A stretch of DNA of 64,000 nt from Alphaproteobacteria bacterium (GCA_019635875.1 JAHBYP010000002.1:1-64000); one strand, 5' to 3'. Shown: positions 51,978-60,744, counted from the stretch's first letter. The notes: generated by a model from the letters alone, not told the origin. Made by a program: numbers and translations.

Positions 51978-52847
51978 TCAACCCAACTCGGGCCCGGCCA
52001 GCGCGAAGACATAGGTCGGGTCATGCAGCCCCTTCGCCGTGCCCAGCGTCATCCGCATATAAGCACGCGGCGTCTGCCCGCCCTGCCCTTCGATCCAGGC
52101 GCGCATGTCTCGATGCACCTCAGGCACGTCGATGATGAACGGCCCCGCCGCCGAGGCCGCGACCTTCGATTTCAACGCCAGCGCGATCGGCTCGCTGTCG
52201 GCGATCACCGGGCCGATCGATGTCGCGACACGACCCTCGCGGCCCAGCGCATAGCCGGTGATCGCGCCCGATGGCGTCTGGGCGATCCAGGCGAGGCCGG
52301 GCTGGCGCAGCAGCAGATGCGCGATGATGGTGGGACGCTCCATACCGCTCAGCGACCGGTCGTAGGTCGCGAGCTTCGACAGGTCGGCGACGGTCGCGGG
52401 GCGGATCTCGATGCCCTGAGGCGGTGCCACCGGCGCGCCCCTGACGGCATCGAAGTGCCAGCGACGGATCGAATAGAGATCGTGGAAACCCAGCGGCAGA
52501 TAGATCGGCCGGCCAAGCTCGGTCGCGTCGAGTCCGGCGACGGCACCCATGTCGCGCACATCGGCAATACAGCGCTTGAGCAGCCCGGTGCCGACGCCGC
52601 CGCGCCTGATTTCCCTCGTCACCAGCACCATGCTGATCCACGCCAGGCGCTGGCCCAGCGGCAGCACCAGCGAGCTCGCCTGCCATCTGCCGTCCGGCCC
52701 GATCAGGCCGAAGCCGCGGCCGGCGCCCAGCATGAATCGCCAGTCGGCGACGTTCTGGTTCCACCCGGCCTCGATCGACAGCGGCCACACCGCCTCGGCA
52801 TGCTCGGCCTTAAGCGGCCGCACGTCGAGAAGGTCAGTACTTGCCAT
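51978..52847 (-). CDS. GNAT family N-acetyltransferase (two-domain)
   Basis: Protein of 289 residues. The N-terminal GNAT domain has VLVTREIRRGGVGTGLLKRC, matching the acetyl-CoA binding Q/RxxGxG/A motif A. A second, degenerate acetyltransferase-like half starts near RPATVADLSKL and ends in AYMRMTLGTAKGL. ATG 52847 overlaps the epimerase stop by 14 bases and has GAGGTG upstream. The role in this operon may be modification of an amino sugar intermediate; speculative. Confidence 0.78.
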   Translation of the reverse strand: MASTDLLDVRPLKAEHAEAVWPLSIEAGWNQNVADWRFMLGAGRGFGLIGPDGRWQASSLVLPLGQRLAWISMVLVTREIRRGGVGTGLLKRCIADVRDMGAVAGLDATELGRPIYLPLGFHDLYSIRRWHFDAVRGAPVAPPQGIEIRPATVADLSKLATYDRSLSGMERPTIIAHLLLRQPGLAWIAQTPSGAITGYALGREGRVATSIGPVIADSEPIALALKSKVAASAAGPFIIDVPEVHRDMRAWIEGQGGQTPRAYMRMTLGTAKGLHDPTYVFALAGPELG

Positions 52848-53862
52848 CGCGCACCTCGTAGTGCGTCGGCTTGTTGTGCGTGACCATGTCGCGCGACAGC
52901 CAGTCGGCATTCCACTCGATCATGGTCCGCAACGGCACGCTGGGCGGGCCGAACTCCTCGACCATGCGTGCCGCATTGTTGATCCAGCCGGTCGCCGCCG
53001 GCTTGCCGGTGAATAGCGGCGCCTTGCCCAGAAGCTTGCCGAACTCGGCCGCGACTTCGGCCACCGCAAAGGTTTCCGGGCCCGTGACGTTGATCGGCGA
53101 GGTCGGCGTCGTGGCATGCGCCAGGCAGCGCAGCGCCACCTCGTTGGCGTCGCCCTGCCAGATCACGTTGGCGTGGCCCATCGACAGGTCGATGATCTCG
53201 CCGTCGCGCACCTTGCGGCCGATGTCGTGCAGCACGCCGTAGCGCATGTCGATGGCGTAGTTCAGGCGGAACAGCCGGCCCGGCGTGCCGTGCCGCGCCG
53301 AGAAGTACGCGAACATGTGCTCGCGACCGGCGCAGGAATAAGCGTAGTCGCCCGGCGGCGGCACCGCCGGCGTGTCCTCGGTGGCACCGCCGCTCTCGAC
53401 CGGCACGAAGGGATAGACGCAGCCGGTCGAGAAGACGGTGATGCGCGAGTCCTTGAACACCTCCGCCACCATCGCCGGCACCTGCACGTTCATCGCCCAG
53501 GTCAGCGGCACGTCGCCCGTGGCGCCGAACTTGCGTCCGGCCATGAACACGACGTTGGGCAGCCTGGGCAGCGTCTCCAGCGCGGCGCGGTCGAGCAGGT
53601 CGGCGGCGATCGCCTCGACACCGGCCTTCTCCAATGACTCGCGCACCCCTCTCTCACTGAAGCGCGCCACGCCGACCACGCGCCGATCGGGCGCCGCGCG
53701 CTTGGCAAGCCGAGCGAGCGTCGGGCCCATCTTGCCGGCGACGCCCAGCACCAGGATGTCGCCGGACGCCTTCGCCAAGTCGGCGATCAGCCGCGGCGAG
53801 GGCGTGGTCATGAAATCTTCCATCGCTTCGACGGTCTCGAAACGCTTCGGCAGGGTACTCAT
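52834..53862 (-). CDS. NAD-dependent epimerase/dehydratase (extended SDR)
   Basis: Protein of 342 residues. The nucleotide motif is ILVLGVAGKMGPTLARLAKR (GxxGxxG with Ala in place). TVFSTGCVYPF has the catalytic Ser/Thr strand, and YAYSCAGREHMF provides a Tyr but without the usual YxxxK Lys (Arg instead), so catalysis may differ. INVTGPETFAVAEVAAEFG is typical of the sugar-epimerase end. ATGA overlap with the enolase-superfamily gene shows coupling. Confidence 0.8.
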   Translation of the reverse strand: MSTLPKRFETVEAMEDFMTTPSPRLIADLAKASGDILVLGVAGKMGPTLARLAKRAAPDRRVVGVARFSERGVRESLEKAGVEAIAADLLDRAALETLPRLPNVVFMAGRKFGATGDVPLTWAMNVQVPAMVAEVFKDSRITVFSTGCVYPFVPVESGGATEDTPAVPPPGDYAYSCAGREHMFAYFSARHGTPGRLFRLNYAIDMRYGVLHDIGRKVRDGEIIDLSMGHANVIWQGDANEVALRCLAHATTPTSPINVTGPETFAVAEVAAEFGKLLGKAPLFTGKPAATGWINNAARMVEEFGPPSVPLRTMIEWNADWLSRDMVTHNKPTHYEVRDGKY

Positions 53863-55289
53863 GCGGCGGCCTTCAGTTTCTCGCGAGGCGCCGGCGCCAT
53901 CGGGCGCAGCGCGGTGAAATCGAGATCGGCGCCGACGGCGAAGCCGGCGCAGTTCAGCGAGCCGAGCGCGATCATGCCGCCTCTGGCGCGCAGTCGCGCG
54001 GGCCTGCCTGGCAGCTTCTCGTAAAGAAGCGGGTGTGCGGCGACAAAGGCGCTCTGCTCCGCCTCGGGCGCGCTCGACATGCCGTCGATGAAGTGATGCG
54101 CGTTGCGCTCGACATGGGTCATGCCCAGCAGCGAGACCAGCGCCAGGTCCTGCTGCACGCTCACACCCGGCTGCGTCGTCAGATCCTCGGCCGACATGAA
54201 GTGGCCCGGACCGAGCTTGGCCACACGCGCGGCGTTGAGGATCGACTTGTAGAAACCCTTGCAGTTCTTGCTCGACACGCCGGCATAGCCCAGCTCGAGC
54301 GCGCGCGGAAAGCTCGACAGCTCACCGTCGGATTCATCGATGATCACCGGGCGATACTTCGCCAGGGCCTCGACCGAGCGGCTGAGCGCGCTCTGGCGCT
54401 TGATCGGCTGCTCCATGAACAGCGTGCGCTGGACCATGTTGGCGAGCTTCGGCGCCTCCTCGACCTTGCGCCACAGCTCGACGATGCCCTCGACATCGTC
54501 GTACTGCTCGTTGCCGTCGAAGGTGACGCGGTAGTCGCCCGCGCCCCGGTCGAGCACCGCGGCGATGCGGGTGAGGCGATCGAGGTCGGCCGCGACATTG
54601 CCGCCGACCTTGAGCTTGTAGTAGCGGCCACCGTAATAGGCGACGACCTCCTCGAGCGTCTCCGGCAGCCCGTCATTGACGCGTTCCGACGCCGGACGGT
54701 CGGCGGCGGTCAGCGGATCGACCAGGCCCACGGTGTGGCGCAGCGCGATGCTGTCGGCGGGCTTCAGCCCGGCGAGGAAGCGCGCGAGATGGCCGGGGTC
54801 GATGTCGGGCGTGAGATCGGTCGCGGCGATGCCGGGGACATTGGCCGCGATCATGCTGGCGAAGGACTGGCCGACCGCCTTTCCCACCGCGTCGATGATC
54901 GCGCGGTCCAGCAGTGCGGGGCCGTAAGACGCGACCAGCGGATTGAGGCCCAGCGACTCGCCGCGCGCAATCTGCTGGCGATAGGAGTTGGCATAGAGGC
55001 CGAACGGCGTGTCCCAGCCGCGCGCCTGGTAGTGCTCGATGGCAATCTGCAGCGCCTGGCGCAGCTGATCGAGATTCTGCGCGTCGCTGAAGGCCGGGCT
55101 CTTCTCGAACCACTTCGCGCCCAGCGCCTCGGCGGCGACGCCTTCGCTGGTGCGGCCGTCCTCCAGCGCGATGCGCACGCGCAGGATCGCCTGCGTGCCT
55201 TCGGTCACGGTGATCACGCCGAAGCGGAACGGCAGACGCAGCCTATGATCGCGCTCAAAGCGGTCGGCGGCCTCCAGCTTCACTCTCAC
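53859..55289 (-). CDS. Enolase-superfamily (mandelate racemase/MLE-type) enzyme
   Basis: Protein of 476 residues. The KxK acid/base motif is Lys225-x-Lys227 (YYKLKVGG); metal ligands are Asp258 (TFDGNEQY), Glu293 (FMEQPI) and Asp318 (IIDESDG). The N-terminal capping domain is long (~190 residues). This superfamily abstracts the alpha-proton of carboxylates for dehydration or racemisation of acid sugars. It starts at GTG 55289, overlapping the isomerase stop (GTGA). Length is above the usual ~400, so it is a divergent subgroup. Confidence 0.82.
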   Translation of the reverse strand: MRVKLEAADRFERDHRLRLPFRFGVITVTEGTQAILRVRIALEDGRTSEGVAAEALGAKWFEKSPAFSDAQNLDQLRQALQIAIEHYQARGWDTPFGLYANSYRQQIARGESLGLNPLVASYGPALLDRAIIDAVGKAVGQSFASMIAANVPGIAATDLTPDIDPGHLARFLAGLKPADSIALRHTVGLVDPLTAADRPASERVNDGLPETLEEVVAYYGGRYYKLKVGGNVAADLDRLTRIAAVLDRGAGDYRVTFDGNEQYDDVEGIVELWRKVEEAPKLANMVQRTLFMEQPIKRQSALSRSVEALAKYRPVIIDESDGELSSFPRALELGYAGVSSKNCKGFYKSILNAARVAKLGPGHFMSAEDLTTQPGVSVQQDLALVSLLGMTHVERNAHHFIDGMSSAPEAEQSAFVAAHPLLYEKLPGRPARLRARGGMIALGSLNCAGFAVGADLDFTALRPMAPAPREKLKAAA

Positions 55290-56104
55290 GACGCTTGCTC
55301 CATCAGCCCCCGTACGTAGCCGATCATGCGCGCCGCGCAGGTCGGCCCATCGGGCTCGTAGACGAACGGCTCCATGGCGACCCAGCCGGTATAGCCGGTG
55401 TCGTCCAGGGCGCGAAGCACTGGCGCGAATTTGTCGCTGCCCTGACCCGGGCCGCGGTGGTTGCGGTCGTTGAGCTGGATATGCGCCAGCAACCCCGTCG
55501 GCATCCAGCGGCGGATCGCGTCGGCCGGCGATTCGGGCTCCTCCCGCGACGCCGCGAGCGTGTCGATCATGGTGCGCAGCGCCGGATTGCCGTTGCGGCG
55601 CACGATCTCGGCGGCCTCGGCCAGTGTGTTGACGAGGTTGCAGTCCGGCCGCGCCAGCGGCTCGATGCAGTAGGTCACGCCGGCCTGTCCGGCCTCCGAC
55701 GCGGCGATGCGCCAGGCTTCCTCGGCGCGCCTGGCGTCGTCAGGGCTGCCCGCACGACGCTGCGCCGGCGATCCGTGCACGAGATAGTCGCCGCCCAGTT
55801 CCGCGCACAGTTCGACCAGCGCGCGCAGGACATCGACGCTCCGCTGCCAGACCGTGCGATCCGAGGTTGTGATCGACAGCCCCGCGGGAGCCGCGAGCAG
55901 CCAGTGCAGGCCGCTGACGGCGATGCCGGCGTCGCGACAGGCATTGCGGATGTCGGCGCGTTGGCCGGCGGTCATGGCGTAGGCCTCGTCACCGAAGGTG
56001 AACGGCGCGACCTCGAGGCCTTCGTAGCCCAGCGCCCGCGCCAGCGCGCATTGGTGTGCGAAGGGCAGCTCGCGGATCACTTCGTTGCACAGCGACAGTT
56101 TCAC
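55286..56104 (-). CDS. Sugar phosphate isomerase/epimerase-like TIM barrel (AP endonuclease 2 family)
   Basis: Protein of 272 residues of the xylose-isomerase-like TIM-barrel family. Metal-ligand candidates are Glu in YCIEPLARPD, Asp in TMIDTLAASRE, His in LLAHIQLNDRN and Glu in VAMEPFVYEPD. It is the first gene of the minus-strand operon and starts at GTG 56104. The promoter is shared with the ABC permease gene in 56105-56158. It likely isomerises a keto sugar or sugar acid. Confidence 0.84.
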   Translation of the reverse strand: MKLSLCNEVIRELPFAHQCALARALGYEGLEVAPFTFGDEAYAMTAGQRADIRNACRDAGIAVSGLHWLLAAPAGLSITTSDRTVWQRSVDVLRALVELCAELGGDYLVHGSPAQRRAGSPDDARRAEEAWRIAASEAGQAGVTYCIEPLARPDCNLVNTLAEAAEIVRRNGNPALRTMIDTLAASREEPESPADAIRRWMPTGLLAHIQLNDRNHRGPGQGSDKFAPVLRALDDTGYTGWVAMEPFVYEPDGPTCAARMIGYVRGLMEQAS

Positions 56105-56158
56105 GGAATATCATCACCTCCGCGCGGACGGGCGCATGATAGCAGAGAGATCGACGCG

Positions 56159-56923
56159 ATGAGGCTGGACGCGATCGTGCGCCAGTACTGGCCGACAGTG
56201 GCGTTGTTCGCGCTGCTGCTGGCGCTGTGGCAGCTCGCCGTCACCGTATTGGAGATCCGCGCCTACCTGCTGCCGCCGCCAGCGCTGGTGTGGGATTCCC
56301 TGTGGCACGCCGACTTCTCGTGGTGGCCGCACCTGTGGGTCACCAGCCTGGAGATCATCGGCGCGTTCTTCATGGCGGCCATCGTCGGCGTGGCGCTGGG
56401 CACCGCCATCGCCTGGTCGCCGCTGATCGCCAACGCGCTGATGCCCTTCCTGGTCTTCGTCAACACGCTGCCCAAGGTGGCGATCGCGCCGCTGCTGCTG
56501 ATCTGGATCGGCTACGGCATCATGCCCACCATGGTGATGGGCGCACTGATCGGCTTCTTTCCGGTGGTCATCAACACCGCCGTCGGCCTGTCGCAGGTCG
56601 AGACCGACATGCTCGATCTCGGCCGCGTCTTCTCGGCGCCGAAATGGAAGATCTTCCTGAAGATCCGCATCCCCAACGCGCTGCCCTACATCCTGAGCGC
56701 GCTCAAGATCACCGCGACGGCCGCGGTGGTCGGCGCCATTGTCGGCGAGTTCGTGGCCTCGCAGGCCGGGCTGGGCTACGTCATCGCCAATACGCAGAGC
56801 AGCATGAACACGGCGGTGGCGTTCGCTTCGCTGATCTGGATTTCGGCGATCGGCCTGGCGCTCTATGGTCTGGTGGTCCTGGCGGCGCGGCTGTGGGCGC
56901 CGTGGGCCGAAGGCGTCGAATGA
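56159..56923 (+). CDS. ABC transporter permease (NitT/TauT/SsuC-like)
   Basis: Inner-membrane permease of 254 residues with about six helices. The EAA loop for ATPase contact is VETDMLDLGRVFSAPKWKIFLKIRIPNALP, and KITATAAVVGAIVGEFVASQ follows. Such permeases import aromatic sulfonates, pyrimidine precursors or similar. ATG 56159 is 54 bp from the divergent isomerase start. Binding protein and ATPase genes follow. Confidence 0.9.
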   Translation: MRLDAIVRQYWPTVALFALLLALWQLAVTVLEIRAYLLPPPALVWDSLWHADFSWWPHLWVTSLEIIGAFFMAAIVGVALGTAIAWSPLIANALMPFLVFVNTLPKVAIAPLLLIWIGYGIMPTMVMGALIGFFPVVINTAVGLSQVETDMLDLGRVFSAPKWKIFLKIRIPNALPYILSALKITATAAVVGAIVGEFVASQAGLGYVIANTQSSMNTAVAFASLIWISAIGLALYGLVVLAARLWAPWAEGVE

Positions 56924-56948
56924 CCAGGCACAACGACGGAGAGGGAAC

Positions 56949-57935
56949 ATGCTGAGGATCGGATCGATCGCGCTGGCCGCGCTGCTGGCGATATCAGGCG
57001 CCGCGTCGGCGCAGGAGAAGTTCACCTTCGCGCTGAACTGGTTCGCGGTCGGCGACCACGCCGCCTACTGGGTGGCGCTGGAGAAGGGCTACTACAAGGC
57101 CAAGGGCCTCGACGTGACGCTCGAGAACTCCAAGGGCTCGGGCGACTCGATCGCCAAGGTCGATACCGGCCGCGCCGACGCCGGCCTGGCCGACGCCGCC
57201 GTGGTGATCGCCTCGCGCGCCCGCGGCACGACGGTGCAGGTGGTGGGCATGGTGTTCGACAAGACGCCGCTCAACATCTTCAGCCTGGCCAGCAGCCCGC
57301 TGAAGACGCCGAAGGACCTCGAGGGCAAGAAGCTGGGCGCGCCGCCGGGCGACAGCCAGCGCCAGATGTTCCCGGCCTTCGCCAAGCTCACCAAGATCGA
57401 CGCCAGCAAGGTCGCGTGGGTCAACATCGAGCCGGCCGCCAAGATCGCCGCCGTCGCCGAGAAGCGCATGGACGGCGTCGGCGACTACTCGACCGGCCTG
57501 CCGCTCTACGAGAAGGCCGCCGGCAAGGGCAACGTGGTGATGATGAACTGGGCCGATTTCGGCTTCGACATGTACTCGATGTCGATCATGGCCAGCGCCA
57601 AGACGATGAAGGACCGGCCCAAGGTGCTGAAGGACTTCCTCGAGGCCTCGTACCAGGGCTGGCGCGACGTGATCGCCGATCCCAAGGCGGCGATGGAGAT
57701 CTTCAAGAAGCGCGTGCCCGAGGTCGATGTCGAGCTGATGACGCCGAACATGCTGCTGGGCATCGCCCTGATGAAGACCGAGCGCTACGCCAAGGGCGGC
57801 ATCGGCGCGATCGACGAGAAGAAGATGTGCGACTCGGTCGAGCTGGTGAACACCTACATGGGCCTGCCCAAGAAGGTCGAGTGCAAGGACGTGTACAACA
57901 CGTCGTTCTTCACCAAGGTCGAGATGCCGAAGTGA
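56949..57935 (+). CDS. ABC transporter substrate-binding protein (NMT1/THI5-like)
   Basis: Periplasmic protein of 328 residues. The signal peptide ends at GAASAQE. FTFALNWFAVGDHAAYWVAL, EKGYYKAKGLDVTLENSKGS and GRADAGLADAAVVI are typical of the NMT1/TauA-like family, which binds pyrimidines, taurine or aromatic sulfonates. It starts 25 bp after the permease stop with AGAGGGAAC upstream. The ATPase gene follows across R copy 9. Confidence 0.9.
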   Translation: MLRIGSIALAALLAISGAASAQEKFTFALNWFAVGDHAAYWVALEKGYYKAKGLDVTLENSKGSGDSIAKVDTGRADAGLADAAVVIASRARGTTVQVVGMVFDKTPLNIFSLASSPLKTPKDLEGKKLGAPPGDSQRQMFPAFAKLTKIDASKVAWVNIEPAAKIAAVAEKRMDGVGDYSTGLPLYEKAAGKGNVVMMNWADFGFDMYSMSIMASAKTMKDRPKVLKDFLEASYQGWRDVIADPKAAMEIFKKRVPEVDVELMTPNMLLGIALMKTERYAKGGIGAIDEKKMCDSVELVNTYMGLPKKVECKDVYNTSFFTKVEMPK

Positions 57936-57945
57936 TGCTCTGTTC

Positions 57946-58089
57946 TACCTTCGCCCGCTGGCGGAGGAAGGTGCCCGAAGGGCGGAAGGGGGTGGCGGCA
58001 TCGCGTCCAGTCTCGATGATGGGAGTCGTTGCGCCAGCCACTCCCATCCGGCGCTTCGCGCCACCTTCCCCCGCCGGCGGGGGAAGGTA
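57946..58089. repeat. Family R palindromic repeat, copy 9 (CCCGCTGGCGG arm variant), inside the ABC operon
   Basis: TACCTTCGCCCGCTGGCGGA … CCCCGCCGGCGGGGGAAGGTA arms with inner CGGAAGGGGGTGGC palindrome. TA at both ends. It lies between the binding-protein stop and the ATPase start, and the ATPase Shine-Dalgarno (GGAG) is formed just at its right edge. Confidence 0.9.
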
Positions 58090-58095
58090 GGAGTG

Positions 58096-58905
58096 ATGTC
58101 GGGTTCGTTGATCTGCCTGCAGCATGTCGGCATGACCTATGAGGCGGCGAGCGGTCCCGTCGAGGCTCTCGCCGGCATCTCCCTGCGCGTGGGTGCGGGC
58201 GAGTTCGTCTCGCTGGTCGGCCCCTCGGGCTGCGGCAAATCCACCCTCCTGCGCATCATCGCCGGCCTGCGACCGGCGACACAGGGCGTCGTCAATGTCA
58301 CCGGCAGAACGGTGACGCGGCCGATCCCCGATATCGGCATGGTCTTCCAGGCGCCGATCCTGCTGAAGTGGCGCTCGATCCTGCAGAACGTGCTGCTGCC
58401 CGCCGAGCTCGCCGGCCGCGATGCCGGCAAGCTGCGCAAGCGCGCGCTGGATCTGCTCGACATGGCCGGCCTGGCCGGCTTCGCCGAGAAGCTGCCGCGC
58501 GAGCTCTCCGGTGGCATGCAGCAGCGCGCCGCGCTCTGCCGCGCGCTGCTGCTCGATCCGCCGCTGCTGCTGATGGACGAGCCCTTCGGCGCGCTCGACG
58601 CCATGACGCGCGACGACATGGCGCTCGAGCTCTTGCGCATCTGGGGCGAGACGAGCGGCGGAACCGGCGGCGCGCGCAAGACGGTGCTCTTCGTCACCCA
58701 CTCGATCGCCGAGGCGGTGTTCCTGTCGGACCGCATCGTGGTGATCACGCCGCGCCCCGGCCGCGTCGCCGCCGACATCGCCGTCGACCTGCCGCGCCCG
58801 CGTACCGTCGAGCTGCGTGCCTCGGAGGCGTTCGGCCGGCTGAACCTCGAGGTCTTCCGCGCCTTGACCGGCCGTGCACAGGCCACGGCGGCAGGATCGC
58901 CGTAG
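58096..58905 (+). CDS. ABC transporter ATP-binding protein (NitT/TauT family)
   Basis: Cytoplasmic ATPase of 269 residues. Walker A GPSGCGKST, Q-loop GMVFQAPIL, signature LSGGMQQRAALCRALLLDPP, Walker B LLLMDEPFGALD and switch His in FVTHSIAEAVF are all present. ATG 58096 has GGAG upstream and a GTG just before it at 58093. It completes the three-gene importer; the substrate likely feeds the divergent catabolic operon. Confidence 0.93.
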   Translation: MSGSLICLQHVGMTYEAASGPVEALAGISLRVGAGEFVSLVGPSGCGKSTLLRIIAGLRPATQGVVNVTGRTVTRPIPDIGMVFQAPILLKWRSILQNVLLPAELAGRDAGKLRKRALDLLDMAGLAGFAEKLPRELSGGMQQRAALCRALLLDPPLLLMDEPFGALDAMTRDDMALELLRIWGETSGGTGGARKTVLFVTHSIAEAVFLSDRIVVITPRPGRVAADIAVDLPRPRTVELRASEAFGRLNLEVFRALTGRAQATAAGSP

Positions 58906-58909
58906 GGTC

Positions 58910-58927
58910 TGATACGGTGCCGTATTG
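58910..58927. promoter_or_regulatory. Operator-like palindrome 1 upstream of the Rieske gene
   Basis: TGATACGGTGCCGTATTG, an imperfect inverted repeat with half-site GATACGG, same half-site as the second site 15 bp downstream. Confidence 0.6.
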
Positions 58928-58942
58928 CATCGCGCCGGCTTT

Positions 58943-58962
58943 CTGATACGATACCGTATCAG
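58943..58962. promoter_or_regulatory. Operator-like palindrome 2 upstream of the Rieske gene
   Basis: CTGATACGATACCGTATCAG, palindromic except at two pairs around the centre. Length and symmetry fit a TetR-family dimer site; the TetR gene at 60193 is the likely ligand-responsive repressor. Confidence 0.68.
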
Positions 58963-58985
58963 CGTCCGGAACCCGCGAGGACACC

Positions 58986-60155
58986 ATGCGCAAGCCGGAA
59001 CAGATCGCGCTGCTTGAGCGCCTGCTGTCGTTCGCCGAGACGCGCACGACCTATATGGCCGAGGCGCCCTACCGCAATCCGGTGTCGACCTACACCGACC
59101 CCGAGCTGCTGCGGCGCGAGCAGCAGGAGCTGTTCCGCCGCCGACCCCTGCTGATCGGCTTCTCCTCGGAATGGACAACGCCCGGCGACTACAAGGCCGA
59201 GAATCACAGCGGCGTGCCGATCCTGGTGGTGCGCGGTCGCGACGGCAGGCTGCGCGCCTTCCTCAATGTCTGCCGGCACCGCGGCGCCAAGGTGGTCGAT
59301 GGCTGCGGCAGCGCGCGGCTCTTCGCCTGCCCGTATCACGCCTGGAGCTATGACCTGGCCGGTCGGCTGATCAACATCCCGGAGGAGCGTGGCTTCCCGG
59401 GCGTCAAGGCCGAGCGGCCGTCGCTGACTGAGCTGCCGCTCAGCGAGAAGCACGGCATGGTCTGGGTGATCGCCACGCCCGACGAGGCGGGGGCCAATGA
59501 CTTCGACATCGACCGCTGGCTGGGCGCCGAGCTGGCCGACGAGCTGGAGGCCTACGGCTTCGCTGACTGGCCGCACTACCAGAGCACGGTGCTGCACGAG
59601 AAGATGAACTGGAAGCTGGCGATCGACACCTTCCACGAGGGCTATCACATCGCCGCCCTGCACCGGAAGACGATCGCGCCGCTGTTCACCGGCGCCACCG
59701 ATTTCAAGGCGTTCGGCCCGCACCTGCGCTGGTCGATCGCGCGCTCGAAGATCGGCCGCCTGCGCGAGCAGCCGCGAAGCGAGTGGGATGCGATCTGGAA
59801 CACCGCGACGGTCTACACCATGTTGCCCAACGCGGTGCTGGTCATGAACGGCGATCACGTCGAGCTGTGGCGCATGTTCCCCAGCGAGGACCGCGTTGAC
59901 CACAGCGTCGTGACGCTGTCCTTCTACATCCCGCGGCCGGTGGCCGGCGAGGAGGAGAAGCGGCATTGGGACGCCAATGTCGAGCTCACCCTGCGCTTCG
60001 TGCGCGAGGAGGATTTCCCCACCGGCACGGGCATCCAGGCCGGCTTCCTGTCCGGCGCGCAGAGCCACACCGTGTTCGGCCAGAACGAGCCGGCCCTGAT
60101 CCACTACCACCGCTCGCTGCGCCAGGCGATGGAACGCAAGCTGGCGGCTGAATAG
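58986..60155 (+). CDS. Rieske [2Fe-2S] aromatic ring-hydroxylating oxygenase alpha subunit
   Basis: Protein of 389 residues. The Rieske cluster ligands are Cys96-x-His98 (VCRHRGAKV) and Cys115-x2-His118 (CPYHAWSY). The catalytic iron is held by His221 and His226 in DTFHEGYHIAALH plus a later Asp. No beta subunit or reductase gene is next to it, so partners are elsewhere or it is an alpha-only enzyme. GAGGACACC precedes ATG 58986. Two palindromes upstream and the TetR gene 37 bp downstream point to ligand-controlled expression. Confidence 0.9.
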   Translation: MRKPEQIALLERLLSFAETRTTYMAEAPYRNPVSTYTDPELLRREQQELFRRRPLLIGFSSEWTTPGDYKAENHSGVPILVVRGRDGRLRAFLNVCRHRGAKVVDGCGSARLFACPYHAWSYDLAGRLINIPEERGFPGVKAERPSLTELPLSEKHGMVWVIATPDEAGANDFDIDRWLGAELADELEAYGFADWPHYQSTVLHEKMNWKLAIDTFHEGYHIAALHRKTIAPLFTGATDFKAFGPHLRWSIARSKIGRLREQPRSEWDAIWNTATVYTMLPNAVLVMNGDHVELWRMFPSEDRVDHSVVTLSFYIPRPVAGEEEKRHWDANVELTLRFVREEDFPTGTGIQAGFLSGAQSHTVFGQNEPALIHYHRSLRQAMERKLAAE

Positions 60156-60192
60156 CCTCCAATCAGGTCGCGCCCTGTGGGATAAGGGCGCG

Positions 60193-60744
60193 ATGAGCGA
60201 CGTAGACGCATCGCAGGACTGGGTGGCGGCCGGGCTGGGCGAGCTGGCGCGCGGCGGCATCGACGGGGTCAGGGTCGAGGTCCTGGCGGCGCGGCTGGGT
60301 GTCACCAAGGGCGGCTTCTATCGCCGCTACAAGGACCGCCGCGCCCTGCTCGAGGCGATCCTCGCGACCTGGCGCGATGGCCGCCTCGACTCGCTGGCGC
60401 GCCATGTCGAGCTCGGCAACACGCCGGCTGAGCGCCTGCACGGGCTGGTCGAGCGATACAGCGAGCGGGCCAATGCCGAAGGCATGGCGATCGAGCTGGC
60501 GATCCGCCAATGGGCGCGCGCCGACCCCACGGCGGCGGCGGCCGTGCACGAGGTCGACGACGCGCGCCTGAGGACCGTGGAGCAGCTCTACCGCGGGCTG
60601 GGCCTGCCGGCTGCGGAAGCCGAGGCGCGCGCCGTGCTGTTCTACACCTTCGTCTTCGGCCAGGGCCTGCTCGGCATCGGCAGCTCGCCGCGCAAGCGCG
60701 CGCAGCTGATCGATGCCTGCGCCAGGGCCCTGATCGAGTCCTAG
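60193..60744 (+). CDS. TetR family transcriptional regulator
   Basis: Protein of 183 residues. The DNA-binding helix-turn-helix is at about 24-48 (VRVEVLAARLGVTKGGFYRR YKDR), with a typical helical ligand-binding domain behind it. It is co-oriented with the Rieske gene and probably in the same transcript, an arrangement giving autoregulation via the operator pair at 58910-58962. The end overlaps the convergent DUF1428 gene by 4 bp. Confidence 0.9.
   Translation: MSDVDASQDWVAAGLGELARGGIDGVRVEVLAARLGVTKGGFYRRYKDRRALLEAILATWRDGRLDSLARHVELGNTPAERLHGLVERYSERANAEGMAIELAIRQWARADPTAAAAVHEVDDARLRTVEQLYRGLGLPAAEAEARAVLFYTFVFGQGLLGIGSSPRKRAQLIDACARALIES

Noticed and set aside
2593..58089. CRISPR array
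   Set aside because: R and S repeats are scattered singly over the window, are palindromic and have no regular spacers.
60193..60744. Assigning a specific ligand to the TetR regulator or Rieske substrate
   Set aside because: Sequence alone does not reveal the ligand; only linkage and operator symmetry are supported.
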